This document shows, one piece after another, positions 32,776 to 41,585 of a stretch of DNA of 64,000 nucleotides. Origin of the DNA: Saccharothrix syringae (GTDB lineage: Bacteria > Actinomycetota > Actinomycetes > Mycobacteriales > Pseudonocardiaceae); contig NZ_CP034550.1 in the NCBI RefSeq assembly GCF_009498035.1, positions 5,890,001 through 5,954,000 of the forward strand, written 5' to 3'. A model generated the notes under the pieces. That model saw only the letters and a list, made by a program, of their open reading frames with translations. It ran no database searches and was not told the DNA's origin. The first letter of the stretch is position 1; each line of letters opens with the position of its first letter. The position numbers were made by a program, and so were the translations under genes.

Positions 32776-35598
32776 TCAGTCCGGCGGGTCCCGCAGGAAC
32801 TCCAGCCGGGCCAGCTCGCGGCGGCCGGTCACGCCGGTCTTGCGGTAGATCCGGCTCAGGTGCGCCTCGACGGTCTTGGTCGACACGTACGCCGCCGCGG
32901 CCACCTCGCGGTTGCTCAGCCCGGCGGCCACCAGCCGGGCGATGTGCAGCTCGGTGGCGGTGAGGTCGTGCTCGTCGCCGCGGCGCAGCCCCAGCCTGCC
33001 CAGCTCGGTGTCGACCCGCCCCGACCAGTGGTGCGCGCCCAACCCGTCGAACACCCGCTTCGCCGCCAGCAGCACCTCCCGGGCGGCAAGCTTCTCCTTG
33101 CGCCGCCGCAGCACCCGGCCGCGCACCAGGTCCGTGCGGGCCTGCTCGAACGGCATCGGCAGCGGCGTCGGGACCGCCAGCGCCGCGTGCGCGCCGTCCA
33201 GGTCGCCCCGCGCCATCAGCACCAGCGCCGCCGACCGGGCCGCGACCGCGGCCAACCACGGGCGGGACGCGCGGTCGCGGCGGCGCTCCAGCTCGGCCAG
33301 CAGCACCTCCGCCTCCGCGACCAGGCCCAGCTCGGCGGTCACCTCCACCAGGTCGCCGTAGAGGGAGCTGATCGGGAAGTCCGCCAGCCCGACGGTCACG
33401 CACACCTCCAGCGCCGCGGTCAGGTGCGCCCGCGCCGCGCCCGGGTCCTGCCGGGACAGCTCGACGAAGCCCCGCACGGCCATCAGGTGCACGGTGACCC
33501 ACGAGTCGTCCAGCTCGGTGGCGATGCGCAGCCCCTCCCCGGCGGCCCGCAGCGCGGCGTCGTCGTCGCCGAGGTGGGCGTCCACCAGCGCGCGGGTGTA
33601 GAGGGCGTAGGCGATCCACGGCCGCTGCCCGGCCTGCTCGGCCGCGTCGACCGCCTCCGCCGCCTCCCGCCCGGCCAGGTCCCAGTCGCCCAGCCACACG
33701 TCCAGCTCGGCCAGGTGGACCAGCTCGTGCACGGCGACCGCCTCGTCACCGCGGTCCAGCGAGGCGCGGCGGGCCCGCGCGAACTCCTCCCGGCCGCGCA
33801 CCGGGTCGGTGTACTTGGTGAGCACCCGCAGCAGGCTGCGGGCCATCCGGGCGTCGCGGGCCTGGTCGGTCGGCGACACCAGCGTGGCGGCCCGGCACAG
33901 GTCCCCGGTGGCCAGCCCCTCGCCGGACAGCAGCCGGTAGTAGGCGCTGCTGACCAGGATGCACGCCACCAGGTCGGCCGGTGCCGCGTCCTCGTGGCCG
34001 GTGATCGCCTCCAGCGCCTGGCGGGTGTTGCGGTACCGCAGGGCGGTGTCGTTCTGGCAGAACCAGGACCGGCGCAGGTAGGCCGTCGCGGTCAGCACCG
34101 GGTCGTCGCCGGCTCGGGCCAGCGCCTCGTCGCTGAGCGCGGTGGCCTCGACCGGCCCGTCGCCGTAGAACACCACCACGGCCAGCTCCAGCAGCGCCGC
34201 CACCCGCTCCGGCCCGTCGGGCAGGTCGGCCACGGCCGCCTCGAACAGGTCGCGGGCCCGCTTGGCGTCGCCCGCGAAGAACAGGCACTGCGCGGCCGAC
34301 ACCAGCAGCGCCGCGCCGCGGGCCGGGTCCGTCGCGTGCCCGGCGGCCAGCTCCCACAGCCGGGCCGCGGTCTCGGGCGCGCCGCGCTGCCGGGCGGCCA
34401 GCGCGGCACCGTCGAGCGCCTCGGCCACCCCGGGGTCCGGGGCGCCCGCCCCGAAGGCCAGGTGCAGCGCCCGCGTCTCGGGGTCGGCCACGACGTCGGC
34501 CAGCCGCCGGTGCGCGCGCCGCCGCCGGCCGGCCGGTGCCGCGGAGTAGGCGGTCGAGCGCAGCAGCGGGTGGGTGAAGCGGATGGCGCCGGCGACCACC
34601 TCGACCACGCCCAGGTCCTCGGCGTCGGCCAGCGCGTCCTCGGCCTCGTCCGGGTCGGGCATGGCCCGCCGCACCAGGTCCACGGTGGGCTGCGCCAGCG
34701 CCGCCGCGTACAGCAGCGCGTCCCGGGCGGCGGCCGGCAGCGCGACCAGCCGGTCGGCCAGCAGCTCGTCGAACGCCCGCGGCGCGGGCAGCGGCAGGCC
34801 GGGTGCGGTGGCGGCGCCGTCGCGGGCCAGCGCGCGGGCCAGCTCCAGGGCGTAGAACGGGTTGCCGCCCGAGGTGCGCTGCAACCGGATCAGCGTCGGG
34901 CGGGGCAGCGGTGCGCCGAACGCGGAGCGGACCAGCCGGTGCAGGGCGCCGATGCTCAGCCCGGTCAGGCGCAGGTGCGCCAGGTCGTCCTGCCCGGCCA
35001 GGCCCAGCGGCGGCTGCTCGTCGTCGTCGGAGCGGACGGCCACCACGACCGCCACCCGCTCCTCGGCCAGCCGGCGCAGCACGTACTCCAGCACCCGCGC
35101 GCTGGCCTCGTCCAGCCACTGCGCGTCGTCGACCGCCAGCACGACCGGCGTGCGCGCGGCCAGCGCCCGGACGACGTTGAGCGCGGCCAGGCACACCGCG
35201 CGCGGGTCGCCGGCACCGCCACCCGCCCCGTCGTCGGCCCGGCGGCGCAGCAACGCCACCTCCAGCGCGGCCCGCTGCGGCTCGGGCAGGCCGGTCAGGG
35301 CGTCGTCGGGGACGCGGTCGAGCAGGTCCACCAGGCCGCCGAAGGCCAGCCGGGCCTCGGACTCCACCGGGCGGCACGACAGCACCGCCCAGCCGCGGGC
35401 CGCGGCGTCGCGCAGCACCCGCTCCCACACCGCGCTCTTGCCGATACCCGCCTCGCCCGACAGCACCAACCGGGCGGTGCACCGCTCCGCCCGCGCCAGC
35501 ACGTCGGCCGCCGCCGCCAGCTCGTTCTCGCGCCCGACCAGGTCCGAACCGGCCACGTTCCCACCCCCGTCGAGGTGCAGACGGTAGCTGGCCGACAC
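32776..35598 (-). CDS. LuxR-family LAL-type ATPase regulator
   Basis: A large ATP-binding regulator of about 940 residues. Near the N-terminus are Walker A (SGEAGIGKSA, Lys54 in the longest form) and Walker B (VVLAVDDAQWLDEAS), then an AAA/STAND-type module, a long helical TPR-like middle and a C-terminal LuxR HTH (DLTATELHIARLVAAGLSNREV, then VSTKTVEAHLSRIYRKTG). LAL proteins often activate sugar-use or antibiotic genes; the target here is unknown. The ATG-type start at 35598 gives the longest form; the GTG at 35556 has GGTGGGAAC before it and could be the real one. Confidence 0.92.
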   Translation of the reverse strand: MSASYRLHLDGGGNVAGSDLVGRENELAAAADVLARAERCTARLVLSGEAGIGKSAVWERVLRDAAARGWAVLSCRPVESEARLAFGGLVDLLDRVPDDALTGLPEPQRAALEVALLRRRADDGAGGGAGDPRAVCLAALNVVRALAARTPVVLAVDDAQWLDEASARVLEYVLRRLAEERVAVVVAVRSDDDEQPPLGLAGQDDLAHLRLTGLSIGALHRLVRSAFGAPLPRPTLIRLQRTSGGNPFYALELARALARDGAATAPGLPLPAPRAFDELLADRLVALPAAARDALLYAAALAQPTVDLVRRAMPDPDEAEDALADAEDLGVVEVVAGAIRFTHPLLRSTAYSAAPAGRRRRAHRRLADVVADPETRALHLAFGAGAPDPGVAEALDGAALAARQRGAPETAARLWELAAGHATDPARGAALLVSAAQCLFFAGDAKRARDLFEAAVADLPDGPERVAALLELAVVVFYGDGPVEATALSDEALARAGDDPVLTATAYLRRSWFCQNDTALRYRNTRQALEAITGHEDAAPADLVACILVSSAYYRLLSGEGLATGDLCRAATLVSPTDQARDARMARSLLRVLTKYTDPVRGREEFARARRASLDRGDEAVAVHELVHLAELDVWLGDWDLAGREAAEAVDAAEQAGQRPWIAYALYTRALVDAHLGDDDAALRAAGEGLRIATELDDSWVTVHLMAVRGFVELSRQDPGAARAHLTAALEVCVTVGLADFPISSLYGDLVEVTAELGLVAEAEVLLAELERRRDRASRPWLAAVAARSAALVLMARGDLDGAHAALAVPTPLPMPFEQARTDLVRGRVLRRRKEKLAAREVLLAAKRVFDGLGAHHWSGRVDTELGRLGLRRGDEHDLTATELHIARLVAAGLSNREVAAAAYVSTKTVEAHLSRIYRKTGVTGRRELARLEFLRDPPD

Positions 35599-35707
35599 CT
35601 CGGCGCGGGAGCTATTTCGGTGGTTCTTTCGAAATATTCGATTCCCCTATGGCGGGAACCCCGCCGGCGGCGGGGACCGGACCGGGGTCGGCCCGGTCCC
35701 CGTGCGG

Positions 35708-35899
35708 TCAGGCCAGGCCCAGGCTGAAGCGGTCGCGGGCCGGGTCGACTTCGAGCACCCGGACCCTCACCCGGGCGCCGACCTCGGCGGTCTCGCCGTG
35801 CAGCAGGCCGTGGGCGCCGCCGGGGTGCTCGACGAACGAGCCGAACGGCACGTTGGACACCACGGTTCCGACGAAGACCTCATCCCGATCGGGCAGCAC
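35708..35899 (-). CDS. small stand-alone S1 RNA-binding protein
   Basis: A 63-residue protein that is almost entirely one S1-type OB fold: VGTVVSNVPFGSFVEHPGGAHGLLHGE, then GARVRVRVLEVDPARDRFSLGL. It should bind single-stranded RNA. The GTG at 35899 is chosen because GGAGG lies 8 bases upstream; the GTG at 35908 would overlap that site. A 10-bp hairpin in its leader ends directly before the ribosome site, suggesting control of its own translation. Such short S1 proteins are rare as free genes. Confidence 0.8.
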   Translation of the reverse strand: MLPDRDEVFVGTVVSNVPFGSFVEHPGGAHGLLHGETAEVGARVRVRVLEVDPARDRFSLGLA

Positions 35900-35913
35900 G
35901 TGTTCCACCTCCT

Positions 35914-35955
35914 CTCGTCACGAGCCGCGGCTTGCGGGGTTGCGGTCGTGACGAG
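35914..35955 (-). promoter_or_regulatory. leader hairpin abutting the S1-gene ribosome site
   Basis: CTCGTCACGA at 35914-35923 and TCGTGACGAG at 35946-35955 are perfect 10-bp arms. In the leftward message the 3' arm is directly followed by AGGAGG and the GTG start of the S1 protein, so folding or protein binding could block or expose the ribosome site. Confidence 0.6.
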
Positions 35956-36060
35956 GGGGCGGGCCGCGGATCAAGCCGCGGCCGGGCACCCGTTCCGTGC
36001 GCGGCGCGAGGCCGACCCGGCAGTCATGGCGCCGAACCTACCAGCACGGCGCGGAACGCG

Positions 36061-37101
36061 TCACCGGCCGATCACGGGTGGCGCCACCTTCTGCATCGGG
36101 TCCAGGAAGATCCCCGGGTCCTCCTCGTAGGGCGTCCGGCGCCGGATCGACTCGACCCGGTGGTGGCGCGCGACGGCGGCCCACGAGGTGATGCCGACGG
36201 CGATCACGCCGTAGACCGCGAGGATGACCTCGGCGGGCACGCCGGCGCGCCACATGGCGACGGCGCTGCCGGTCAGCATCCCGACCAGGGCGCCGAGGGC
36301 CGCCAGGGCGCGGACCAGCGGCCACGGCCGCAGGCCCTCGGCCACCCAGGTGGTCTCCCACGGTCCGGATCGCGCCCCACCGGGGACCGGCCCGGGTTCG
36401 TCCCGCGGCGCGGCCGGTTCGCCGGCCGGGTGGCCGGGCGGCACCGGTGAGCCACCCGAACCGGCGGGCGGCGACGGCCGACCGCCACCGGCCGACGCGG
36501 ACACCCGACCGCCGCCGGCCGAACCGGACGACCGACCACCACCCGCCGACGCAGACAGCCGATCACCACCGGGCGACGCCGGCGTCCGATCACCAGCCGT
36601 CGCCGGCGACCGGCCGCCACCTGCCGACGCCGGCGGTCGGCCGCCACCAGCCGACGCGGGCGGTCGACCGTCGGCAGCAGGCCGGTGGGGCGGCGGCGAC
36701 CCGTCGTCGGGGATCGGGCGGCCGGTCAGCGGCGGCGCGGCCCACTCCCCCGCCCGCCGCGACCCGCCCGCGGCCGGCGGCGGTTCCGGCGGTGCGGTCC
36801 GGTTCAGGTGGTGCCAGGTGTTGACCCACAGCGCCGTCTCCTCGGCCGACACGCGGCAGCCCCGCAGGAACAGCCGCAACTGCGGCAGCGGCGGCAGGGT
36901 CTCCCGCTTGATCATCGCCTGGGCGGTGCTGCGCGACATGCCCTTGCCCACCGCCGCGCCGATCTGGGCGTAGGACAGCTTCCTGGTCCGGCGCAGGGCG
37001 TCGAGCAGGGCCAGGAACTCCTGCGGGGTGGACGCGTCGAGCACGCCCCTGGCCTGGAGGCTGTACCCGTTCGCCGCGCCGGGCGGCTTCCCGGCCCTCA
37101 C
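36061..37101 (-). CDS. HTH protein with disordered linker and C-terminal membrane helices
   Basis: A 346-residue protein. Residues of about 20-95 carry an XRE-like HTH (EFLALLDALRRTRKLSYAQIGAAVGKGMSRSTAQAMIKRE, then RLFLRGCRV). Residues of about 115-265 are a low-complexity linker with nine-residue repeats of the type SASAGGGRP. Two hydrophobic helices follow (LVRALAALGALVGMLTGSAVAMW and VILAVYGVIAVGITSWAAV) and a short soluble tail. It is thus probably a membrane-anchored DNA-binding protein. Its GTG at 37101 overlaps the stop of the paralogue upstream (GTGA). Function unknown. Confidence 0.8.
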   Translation of the reverse strand: MRAGKPPGAANGYSLQARGVLDASTPQEFLALLDALRRTRKLSYAQIGAAVGKGMSRSTAQAMIKRETLPPLPQLRLFLRGCRVSAEETALWVNTWHHLNRTAPPEPPPAAGGSRRAGEWAAPPLTGRPIPDDGSPPPHRPAADGRPPASAGGGRPPASAGGGRSPATAGDRTPASPGGDRLSASAGGGRSSGSAGGGRVSASAGGGRPSPPAGSGGSPVPPGHPAGEPAAPRDEPGPVPGGARSGPWETTWVAEGLRPWPLVRALAALGALVGMLTGSAVAMWRAGVPAEVILAVYGVIAVGITSWAAVARHHRVESIRRRTPYEEDPGIFLDPMQKVAPPVIGR

Positions 37102-37871
37102 CGGTCGTCCCCGATCACCGGCCGCGCGGCCCTGGGCGGCTCCGGGAACGGGGCGGAGTCCAACCAGACCTTGCGCACGTGCGGCCGGTCGACCTCGGCG
37201 GTCCGGCCCACCGTCCACAGCGCGATCCCGACCGCCGCGGCGGTGCAGCACCCCAGCATCACGGGCACCGGCACGCCCCAGCGGGCCAGGGCGATGGCAC
37301 CGGCCGGGGCGAGCGCGAGCGCCGCGAGCAGTCGCGGCAGCCCCCCGTGCACCTCGTCCCGGCCGGACCCGCGCCGGGGGCGCGGCGGGTCGGGTTCGAC
37401 GGCGTCCGCACCCCGGTCGTCGTCGGCCGCCGCCACCGGCTCGGGCGGTGGCGGCGGTGGCGGCGACGAGTAGACGACCGGCTCCTCCGACGCCGGCGGC
37501 TCCGGGGCCTGGAGCCGGGCCAACCCGGTCAGCCACTGGTCGCGCTCGTGCGCGGGGACCCCGCACAGGTGCAGCAGGGCCGACACGCGGTGCGCGGTGA
37601 GGTCCCGCTGACCGGTGAGCATCGCGTGCGCGCTGCTGCGCGAGATGCCGGGCACCCCGCGGGCGCGGCGCTCCAGCCTGGCGTAGGTCAGCCCCTTCTC
37701 CCGCCGGAGCGCGTCGAGGGCGACGCGGAACCCGGCGGGCGTGCCGGCCGCGAGCGCCCCGGCCAGCGCGGCCGACGGCGGCGACCAGGCGCTGAGCACG
37801 GTCGCCTGCTGCTGCGGGTCCTCCGGTGCGGGACGCGCCCGGCGTCCCGCACCGACCCGTTCGGTGGACAT
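37098..37871 (-). CDS. paralogous HTH protein with C-terminal membrane helices
   Basis: A 257-residue protein with the same layout as its downstream neighbour: an HTH at about residues 45-115 (GFRVALDALRREKGLTYARLERRARGVPGISRSSAHAML, then RVSALLHLCGVP), an acidic Pro-rich linker, then two hydrophobic helices (LLAALALAPAGAIALARWG and VMLGCCTAAAVGIALWTV) and a C-terminal tail. The helices and tail ending in PVIGDD resemble the PPVIG end of the next protein, so a tandem duplication is likely. The ATG at 37871 is preferred; upstream GTGs are possible. Confidence 0.78.
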   Translation of the reverse strand: MSTERVGAGRRARPAPEDPQQQATVLSAWSPPSAALAGALAAGTPAGFRVALDALRREKGLTYARLERRARGVPGISRSSAHAMLTGQRDLTAHRVSALLHLCGVPAHERDQWLTGLARLQAPEPPASEEPVVYSSPPPPPPPEPVAAADDDRGADAVEPDPPRPRRGSGRDEVHGGLPRLLAALALAPAGAIALARWGVPVPVMLGCCTAAAVGIALWTVGRTAEVDRPHVRKVWLDSAPFPEPPRAARPVIGDDR

Positions 37872-37897
37872 CCGGGTCACGTCCCGCACCGCCCCGG

Positions 37898-38146
37898 TCA
37901 GCGGGCCAGGTGGACCAGCGGCAGCGCCCGCTGCGGCCGGGACACGCCGTACCCCGCCCACACGGCCACCACGACCAGCCCGGACACCAGCCCCAGGCTG
38001 GTCGGGACGTCGTAGCCCCGCCGCAGCAGCACCAGCACGAACACGAAGACGAACACGAACACCGCGGCGCGCACGAGCACCGCCGGTAACGGCAGGCACA
38101 CCGCGGCGCGCGGCTCCCCGCCCGACAACGACACGATCATGATCAT
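37898..38146 (-). CDS. small membrane protein at the head of the HTH operon
   Basis: An 82-residue protein with two hydrophobic segments (PLPAVLVRAAVFVFVFVFVL and LGLVSGLVVVAVWAGYGV). GGGAG precedes two candidate ATGs, 38146 and 38140. It ends 26 bp before the next gene in the same direction. No family is recognised; it may be a partner of the membrane-anchored HTH proteins. Confidence 0.65.
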   Translation of the reverse strand: MIMIVSLSGGEPRAAVCLPLPAVLVRAAVFVFVFVFVLVLLRRGYDVPTSLGLVSGLVVVAVWAGYGVSRPQRALPLVHLAR

Positions 38147-38589
38147 CCACTCCCGATCTCGACACGCTCCCGGCCCGGACACGCGCTCCCCGCCGACCGG
38201 TCTGCGGCACCCGGCCGGTTGGCGCCGGCCCTGGTGCCGCGGAGCAGACCTCGTGCGGTGGATCCCGTGCCGCCATGATGGTCCGAGTCGGCCGACCGGC
38301 ACACCCGGACGGGCCCGTCCGGTCGTCCGGTGGACGATGCGGACGACAAAGTGCCGAGACATCGCCGCAGGTGGGAGGGCGTCTACCGGCCAGGATGAAC
38401 TTCTCGGCGTCCGGCCGCGTCCTCGGACGCTGGTCACCACCGCCGCCGGGCCCTACCGTGGGGCCCGCAGGCCGCGTCCCGCCCGGGACCCGGTCCGCCA
38501 CCTCGACGCCCGCCCGTCCGCAGGCCCGGACACGTGCGCGAGACCGGCGGGTCGCCGTTGGCGCGGCACCCGCCACCGCTTCCGCCGGA
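38147..38589. other. intergenic, no gene seen
   Basis: About 440 bp between two leftward units. The open frames here lack consistent third-position bias and no ribosome site with a good frame is seen. The promoter for the three-gene HTH unit must lie in its left part. Confidence 0.5.
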
Positions 38590-38619
38590 CCCGTCCGGCA
38601 CCCCTCGGTGCCGGACGGG
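38590..38619 (-). terminator. terminator hairpin after the M20 peptidase gene
   Basis: A perfect 13-bp stem, 38590-38602 with 38607-38619, with a 4-base loop, 35 bp past the stop of the leftward peptidase gene. Confidence 0.8.
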
Positions 38620-38654
38620 CCGGTCGCGGTCGGGATCGTGGCCGGGAGCCCCGG

Positions 38655-39986
38655 TCAGGAGTTGCGCAGGAACCGGTCGAGCACCCGCACGCCGAACTTC
38701 AGCGCCTCCACCGGCACCCGCTCGTCCACGCCGTGGAACAGGGCCGAGAAGTCGAGGTCGGCGGGCAGCCGCAGCGGCGCGAAGCCGAAGTTGCGGATGC
38801 CCAGCTGCTGGAACGACTTGGCGTCGGTGCCGCCGGAGAGCATGTAGGGCAGCACCTTGGCGCCGGGGTCCTCGGCCGAGATCGACGCGACCATCGCGTC
38901 GACCAGCGCGCCGTCGAAGGTGGTCTCCACCGGCGGCAGCCCCAGCCACTCGCGTTCCACCTCGGGCCCGAGCAGTTCGGCCACCTCCCGGTCGAACGCC
39001 TCCTCCCGGCCGGGCAGGATGCGGCAGTCCACCGTGGCCTCGGCCACCGACGGGATGACGTTGGCCTTGTAGCCGGCCGACAGCATGGTGGGGTTGGCGG
39101 TGTCGCGCAGGGTGGCCCCGATCATCCGGGACAGGCCGCCCAGCTTGCCGATCGAGCCCTCGACGTCGTCCTCGGGGAACTCCAGCCCGGTGATCTCCGA
39201 CACGCCGGCCAGGAACTCCCGCACCGAGGGCGTGAGCACGACCGGGAACCGGTGCTGCCCCAGCTTGGTCACGGCGGCCGCCAGCTTCGCCACGGCGTTG
39301 TCGTGGTGGATCATCGAGCCGTGGCCGGCGGTGCCCCGGACCCGCAGCTTGAGCCAGCGGATGCCCTTCTCCGCGGTCTCCACCAGGTAGGCGCGGACGT
39401 CGTCCTTGAGGGTGATCGAGAACCCGCCGACCTCGCTGATCGCCTCGGTGACGCCCTCGAACAGCTCGGGCCTGTTGTCCACCAGCCACTTGGCGCCGTA
39501 CAGGCCGCCGGCCTCCTCGTCGGCGAGGAACGCGAAGACGATGTCGCGCGGCGGCACGATCCCGTCGCGCTTGAACCGCCTGGCCACGGCCAGCGCCATG
39601 GCGCACATGTCCTTCATGTCGACCGCGCCGCGACCCCAGACGTAGTCGTCCTGGACGGCGCCGGAGAACGGGTGGACCGACCACTCGGAGGCGTCCGCGG
39701 GCACCACGTCCAGGTGACCGTGCACCAGCAGCGCGCCCCGCGCCGGGTCCGCGCCGGCGAGCCTGACGACGACGTTGCCGCGGCCGGGCGCCCCCGACTC
39801 GACGTAGGTCGTCTCGTAGCCGACCTCGGCCAGCTTCTCCGCCACCCACTCGGCGGCGGCCCGCTCCCCGACGACCGTCGCGGGGTCGCCGGTGTTGGTC
39901 GTGTCGATCCTGATCAACTCGCTGGCGAGCGTCACGACCTCGTCCTGCGCACGCCGCAACCCATCCTGATCTGCCCTGTTGCTCAC
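38655..39986 (-). CDS. M20-family metallopeptidase (ArgE/DapE/CPG2-like)
   Basis: A 443-residue zinc peptidase. The metal ligands and catalytic residues are in LLVHGHLDVVPAD (His and Asp), GRGAVDMKDM (bridging Asp), FLADEEAGG (general base Glu and ligand Glu) and the C-terminal FHGVDERVPVE. The insert dimerisation domain (RGTAGHGSMIHHDNAVAKL) is complete, so it is probably an active dipeptidase or deacylase in the cytoplasm. The substrate is not predictable. Monocistronic, with its own terminator. Confidence 0.92.
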   Translation of the reverse strand: MSNRADQDGLRRAQDEVVTLASELIRIDTTNTGDPATVVGERAAAEWVAEKLAEVGYETTYVESGAPGRGNVVVRLAGADPARGALLVHGHLDVVPADASEWSVHPFSGAVQDDYVWGRGAVDMKDMCAMALAVARRFKRDGIVPPRDIVFAFLADEEAGGLYGAKWLVDNRPELFEGVTEAISEVGGFSITLKDDVRAYLVETAEKGIRWLKLRVRGTAGHGSMIHHDNAVAKLAAAVTKLGQHRFPVVLTPSVREFLAGVSEITGLEFPEDDVEGSIGKLGGLSRMIGATLRDTANPTMLSAGYKANVIPSVAEATVDCRILPGREEAFDREVAELLGPEVEREWLGLPPVETTFDGALVDAMVASISAEDPGAKVLPYMLSGGTDAKSFQQLGIRNFGFAPLRLPADLDFSALFHGVDERVPVEALKFGVRVLDRFLRNS

Positions 39987-40152
39987 CGGGTCTTCCTACC
40001 ACTGCCCCGGCCGGTCGGCTCCCGCCGGCGTCGCGGGAAGAATTTCCGCCACCCGTGTCGAACCGGCGCGCCGCCGTTCGACGCAGGGGTGAGGGCCGGT
40101 CACGGCGTCCGGACCAACCGGACCACGGCCCGTGGACGAAAGTGGAGCGACC

Positions 40153-40521
40153 ATGCGTTTCCTGCTGATGCACCGACTGGACGAGAGCCGCCCGGAGGCG
40201 TGGAACCCCTCGCCGGAGTTCGTCGAGAAGATCGGCGCGATGATCCAGGACTGGACCGAGCGGGGCGTCCTCATCACGGCCGAGGGCGTGCACCCGTCCG
40301 CGCGGGGCGCGCGGGTCCGCAAGAACAGCGGCAAGGCCGCCACCGCCACGGACGGGCCGTTCACCGAGGCCAAGGAGGTCATCGGCGGGTTCGCGCTGAT
40401 CAACGCCGCGAACCGGGAGGAGGCCGTCGCGCTGGCGAGCAGCTACGCCGAGCTGTTCGACGAGGTCGAGGTGGAGGTCCGCCAGGTCGTCGAGTTCGAC
40501 GAACTGCCGCCCGGCGCCTGA
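40153..40521 (+). CDS. YciI-like (YCII/DGPF-domain) protein
   Basis: A 122-residue ferredoxin-like-fold protein. It has the DGPF motif as ATDGPFTEAKEVIGGFALI and the N-terminal MRFLLMHRLDE. These small proteins often accompany ECF sigma factors of the SigG/ECF42 type, but none is adjacent here. Function is unknown beyond a possible hydrolase or lyase role. The ATG at 40153 has GTGGAG upstream. Confidence 0.88.
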   Translation: MRFLLMHRLDESRPEAWNPSPEFVEKIGAMIQDWTERGVLITAEGVHPSARGARVRKNSGKAATATDGPFTEAKEVIGGFALINAANREEAVALASSYAELFDEVEVEVRQVVEFDELPPGA

Positions 40522-40526
40522 GGGAA

Positions 40527-40561
40527 TCGACCACGTGCGGGCCGGGCCCGCACGTGGTCGA
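40527..40561. terminator. near-perfect 17-bp hairpin
   Basis: 40527-40543 and 40545-40561 are perfect reverse complements around a single base, so the inner 2-3 pairs must open as the loop. It begins 6 bp after the YciI-like stop and lies before the convergent gene remnant, consistent with a bidirectional terminator. Confidence 0.85.
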
Positions 40562-40606
40562 CCCGGGCCGGATCGTCACAGGCGTTGCCGATCGCGGTGA
40601 TCTCCT

Positions 40607-41188
40607 TCAGAGCCGGACGGTCGTCTTGTCGGCGGAGCTCTCGTGGTGGTCGATCTCGTAGAGGTCGGGCGCGATGGGGGGTGGAGTGGGCCTCGACCCA
40701 TCCCCGCAGGTCGTCCGGCCACCGGGTGCCGGTGGACCAGCGCACCCCGGCGAGGCGGACGCGGCTCAGGTCCGCCCTGCTCAGGTCGGCGCCGGACATG
40801 TCGCGCACCGCGTCCAGGACGCGGTCGAGCGCCGAGGTCACCGACTTGAGCTGGGCGAACGTCGGGTCCTCGGCGGCGAGGTCGTGGTCCTGGGCGAGGT
40901 CGACCAGAAGGGCCTGGCGCTGGATGTCGAGCACCACGCGGAGGTGGCGGACCTCCGGCACCTCGATCTCGGCGCGGGCGGCGAGGCGCGCGGGCGCCGG
41001 ACGGGCGGCGAACTCGTCGGCGAACCGCGCGAGCGCCCCGACGCAGCGTAGACGCCACCGCCCGGCCCGAGGGGGCGAGCCCAGGGCCGGCCCTTGACCC
41101 GTTTGGAAGCCTCCAGGAACACCACGCCCAGGTTCGCGGCGGCGCCGAGCACGCCCCATGAGGCACAGGTCGCGATAGCGGGATCCAC
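40607..41188 (-). pseudogene. frameshifted actinomycete gene, two breaks
   Basis: Three consecutive segments in different leftward frames show clear coding bias. The first (41188 to about 41045) reads CASWGVLGAAANLGVVFLEASKRVKG with the tail GPGGGVYAAS; the second (about 41045-40680) has VRHLRVVLDIQRQALLVDLA and DLSRADLSRVRLAGVRWSTG; the third, after a run of six C near 40675, reads STPIAPDLYEIDHHESSADK and ends at the TGA of 40607-40609. The first segment resembles the start of a membrane-protein family and the rest a different actinomycete protein, so a deletion fusing two genes plus a one-base shift is likely. A homopolymer sequencing error could explain only the second break. Confidence 0.6.
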
Positions 41189-41411
41189 CGCCCCGATATC
41201 ACGTGCCTGTCACCCACCACCGACCCGCACCGGAACGTCCGCCACCGCGGGTTCGCCGCGTCCCCCCAGATCGCGGCGAACCCGCGGTGGCGGTTGGTCC
41301 CGGGAGCCCTGCGCTCCCCTCAGCGCGCGCCGCCATCGGATCGAGGCGCGCCCCGCAGGGCCGAAGGCGGTCGGGTGCGCCACCCGGAACCCGTTCCCCC
41401 CATACCGCCTC

Positions 41412-41539
41412 TTCCACTGCTGGAACGCCAGTGGTTCTCACCCCCAACAGCAGTGGAAAAGGCACCCGCAGACTACTGCGGGTGCACCTTGGAATCAACT
41501 GCTGTGGTGGAGTAGGTTTCCCCGTGCCACTCGCAGTGG
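41412..41539. promoter_or_regulatory. operator-like cluster before the XRE-ImmA unit
   Basis: TTCCACTGCTG (41412-41422) and CAGCAGTGGAA (41448-41458) are perfect 11-bp arms; inside lies another CCAGTGG. Next, 41462-41471 and 41476-41485 form a perfect 10-bp stem with the tetraloop ACTA. A third element CCACTCGCAGTGG is at 41527-41539, 47 bp before the XRE start. The stretch from 41189 to 41411 shows nothing else. Repeated CAGTGG/CCACTG suggests several binding sites for the XRE regulator encoded next. Confidence 0.55.
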
Positions 41540-41585
41540 AAGTAGTTGCCGCGGGGCAACGGCCGCGACTCGTCCAGGGGTGCCC

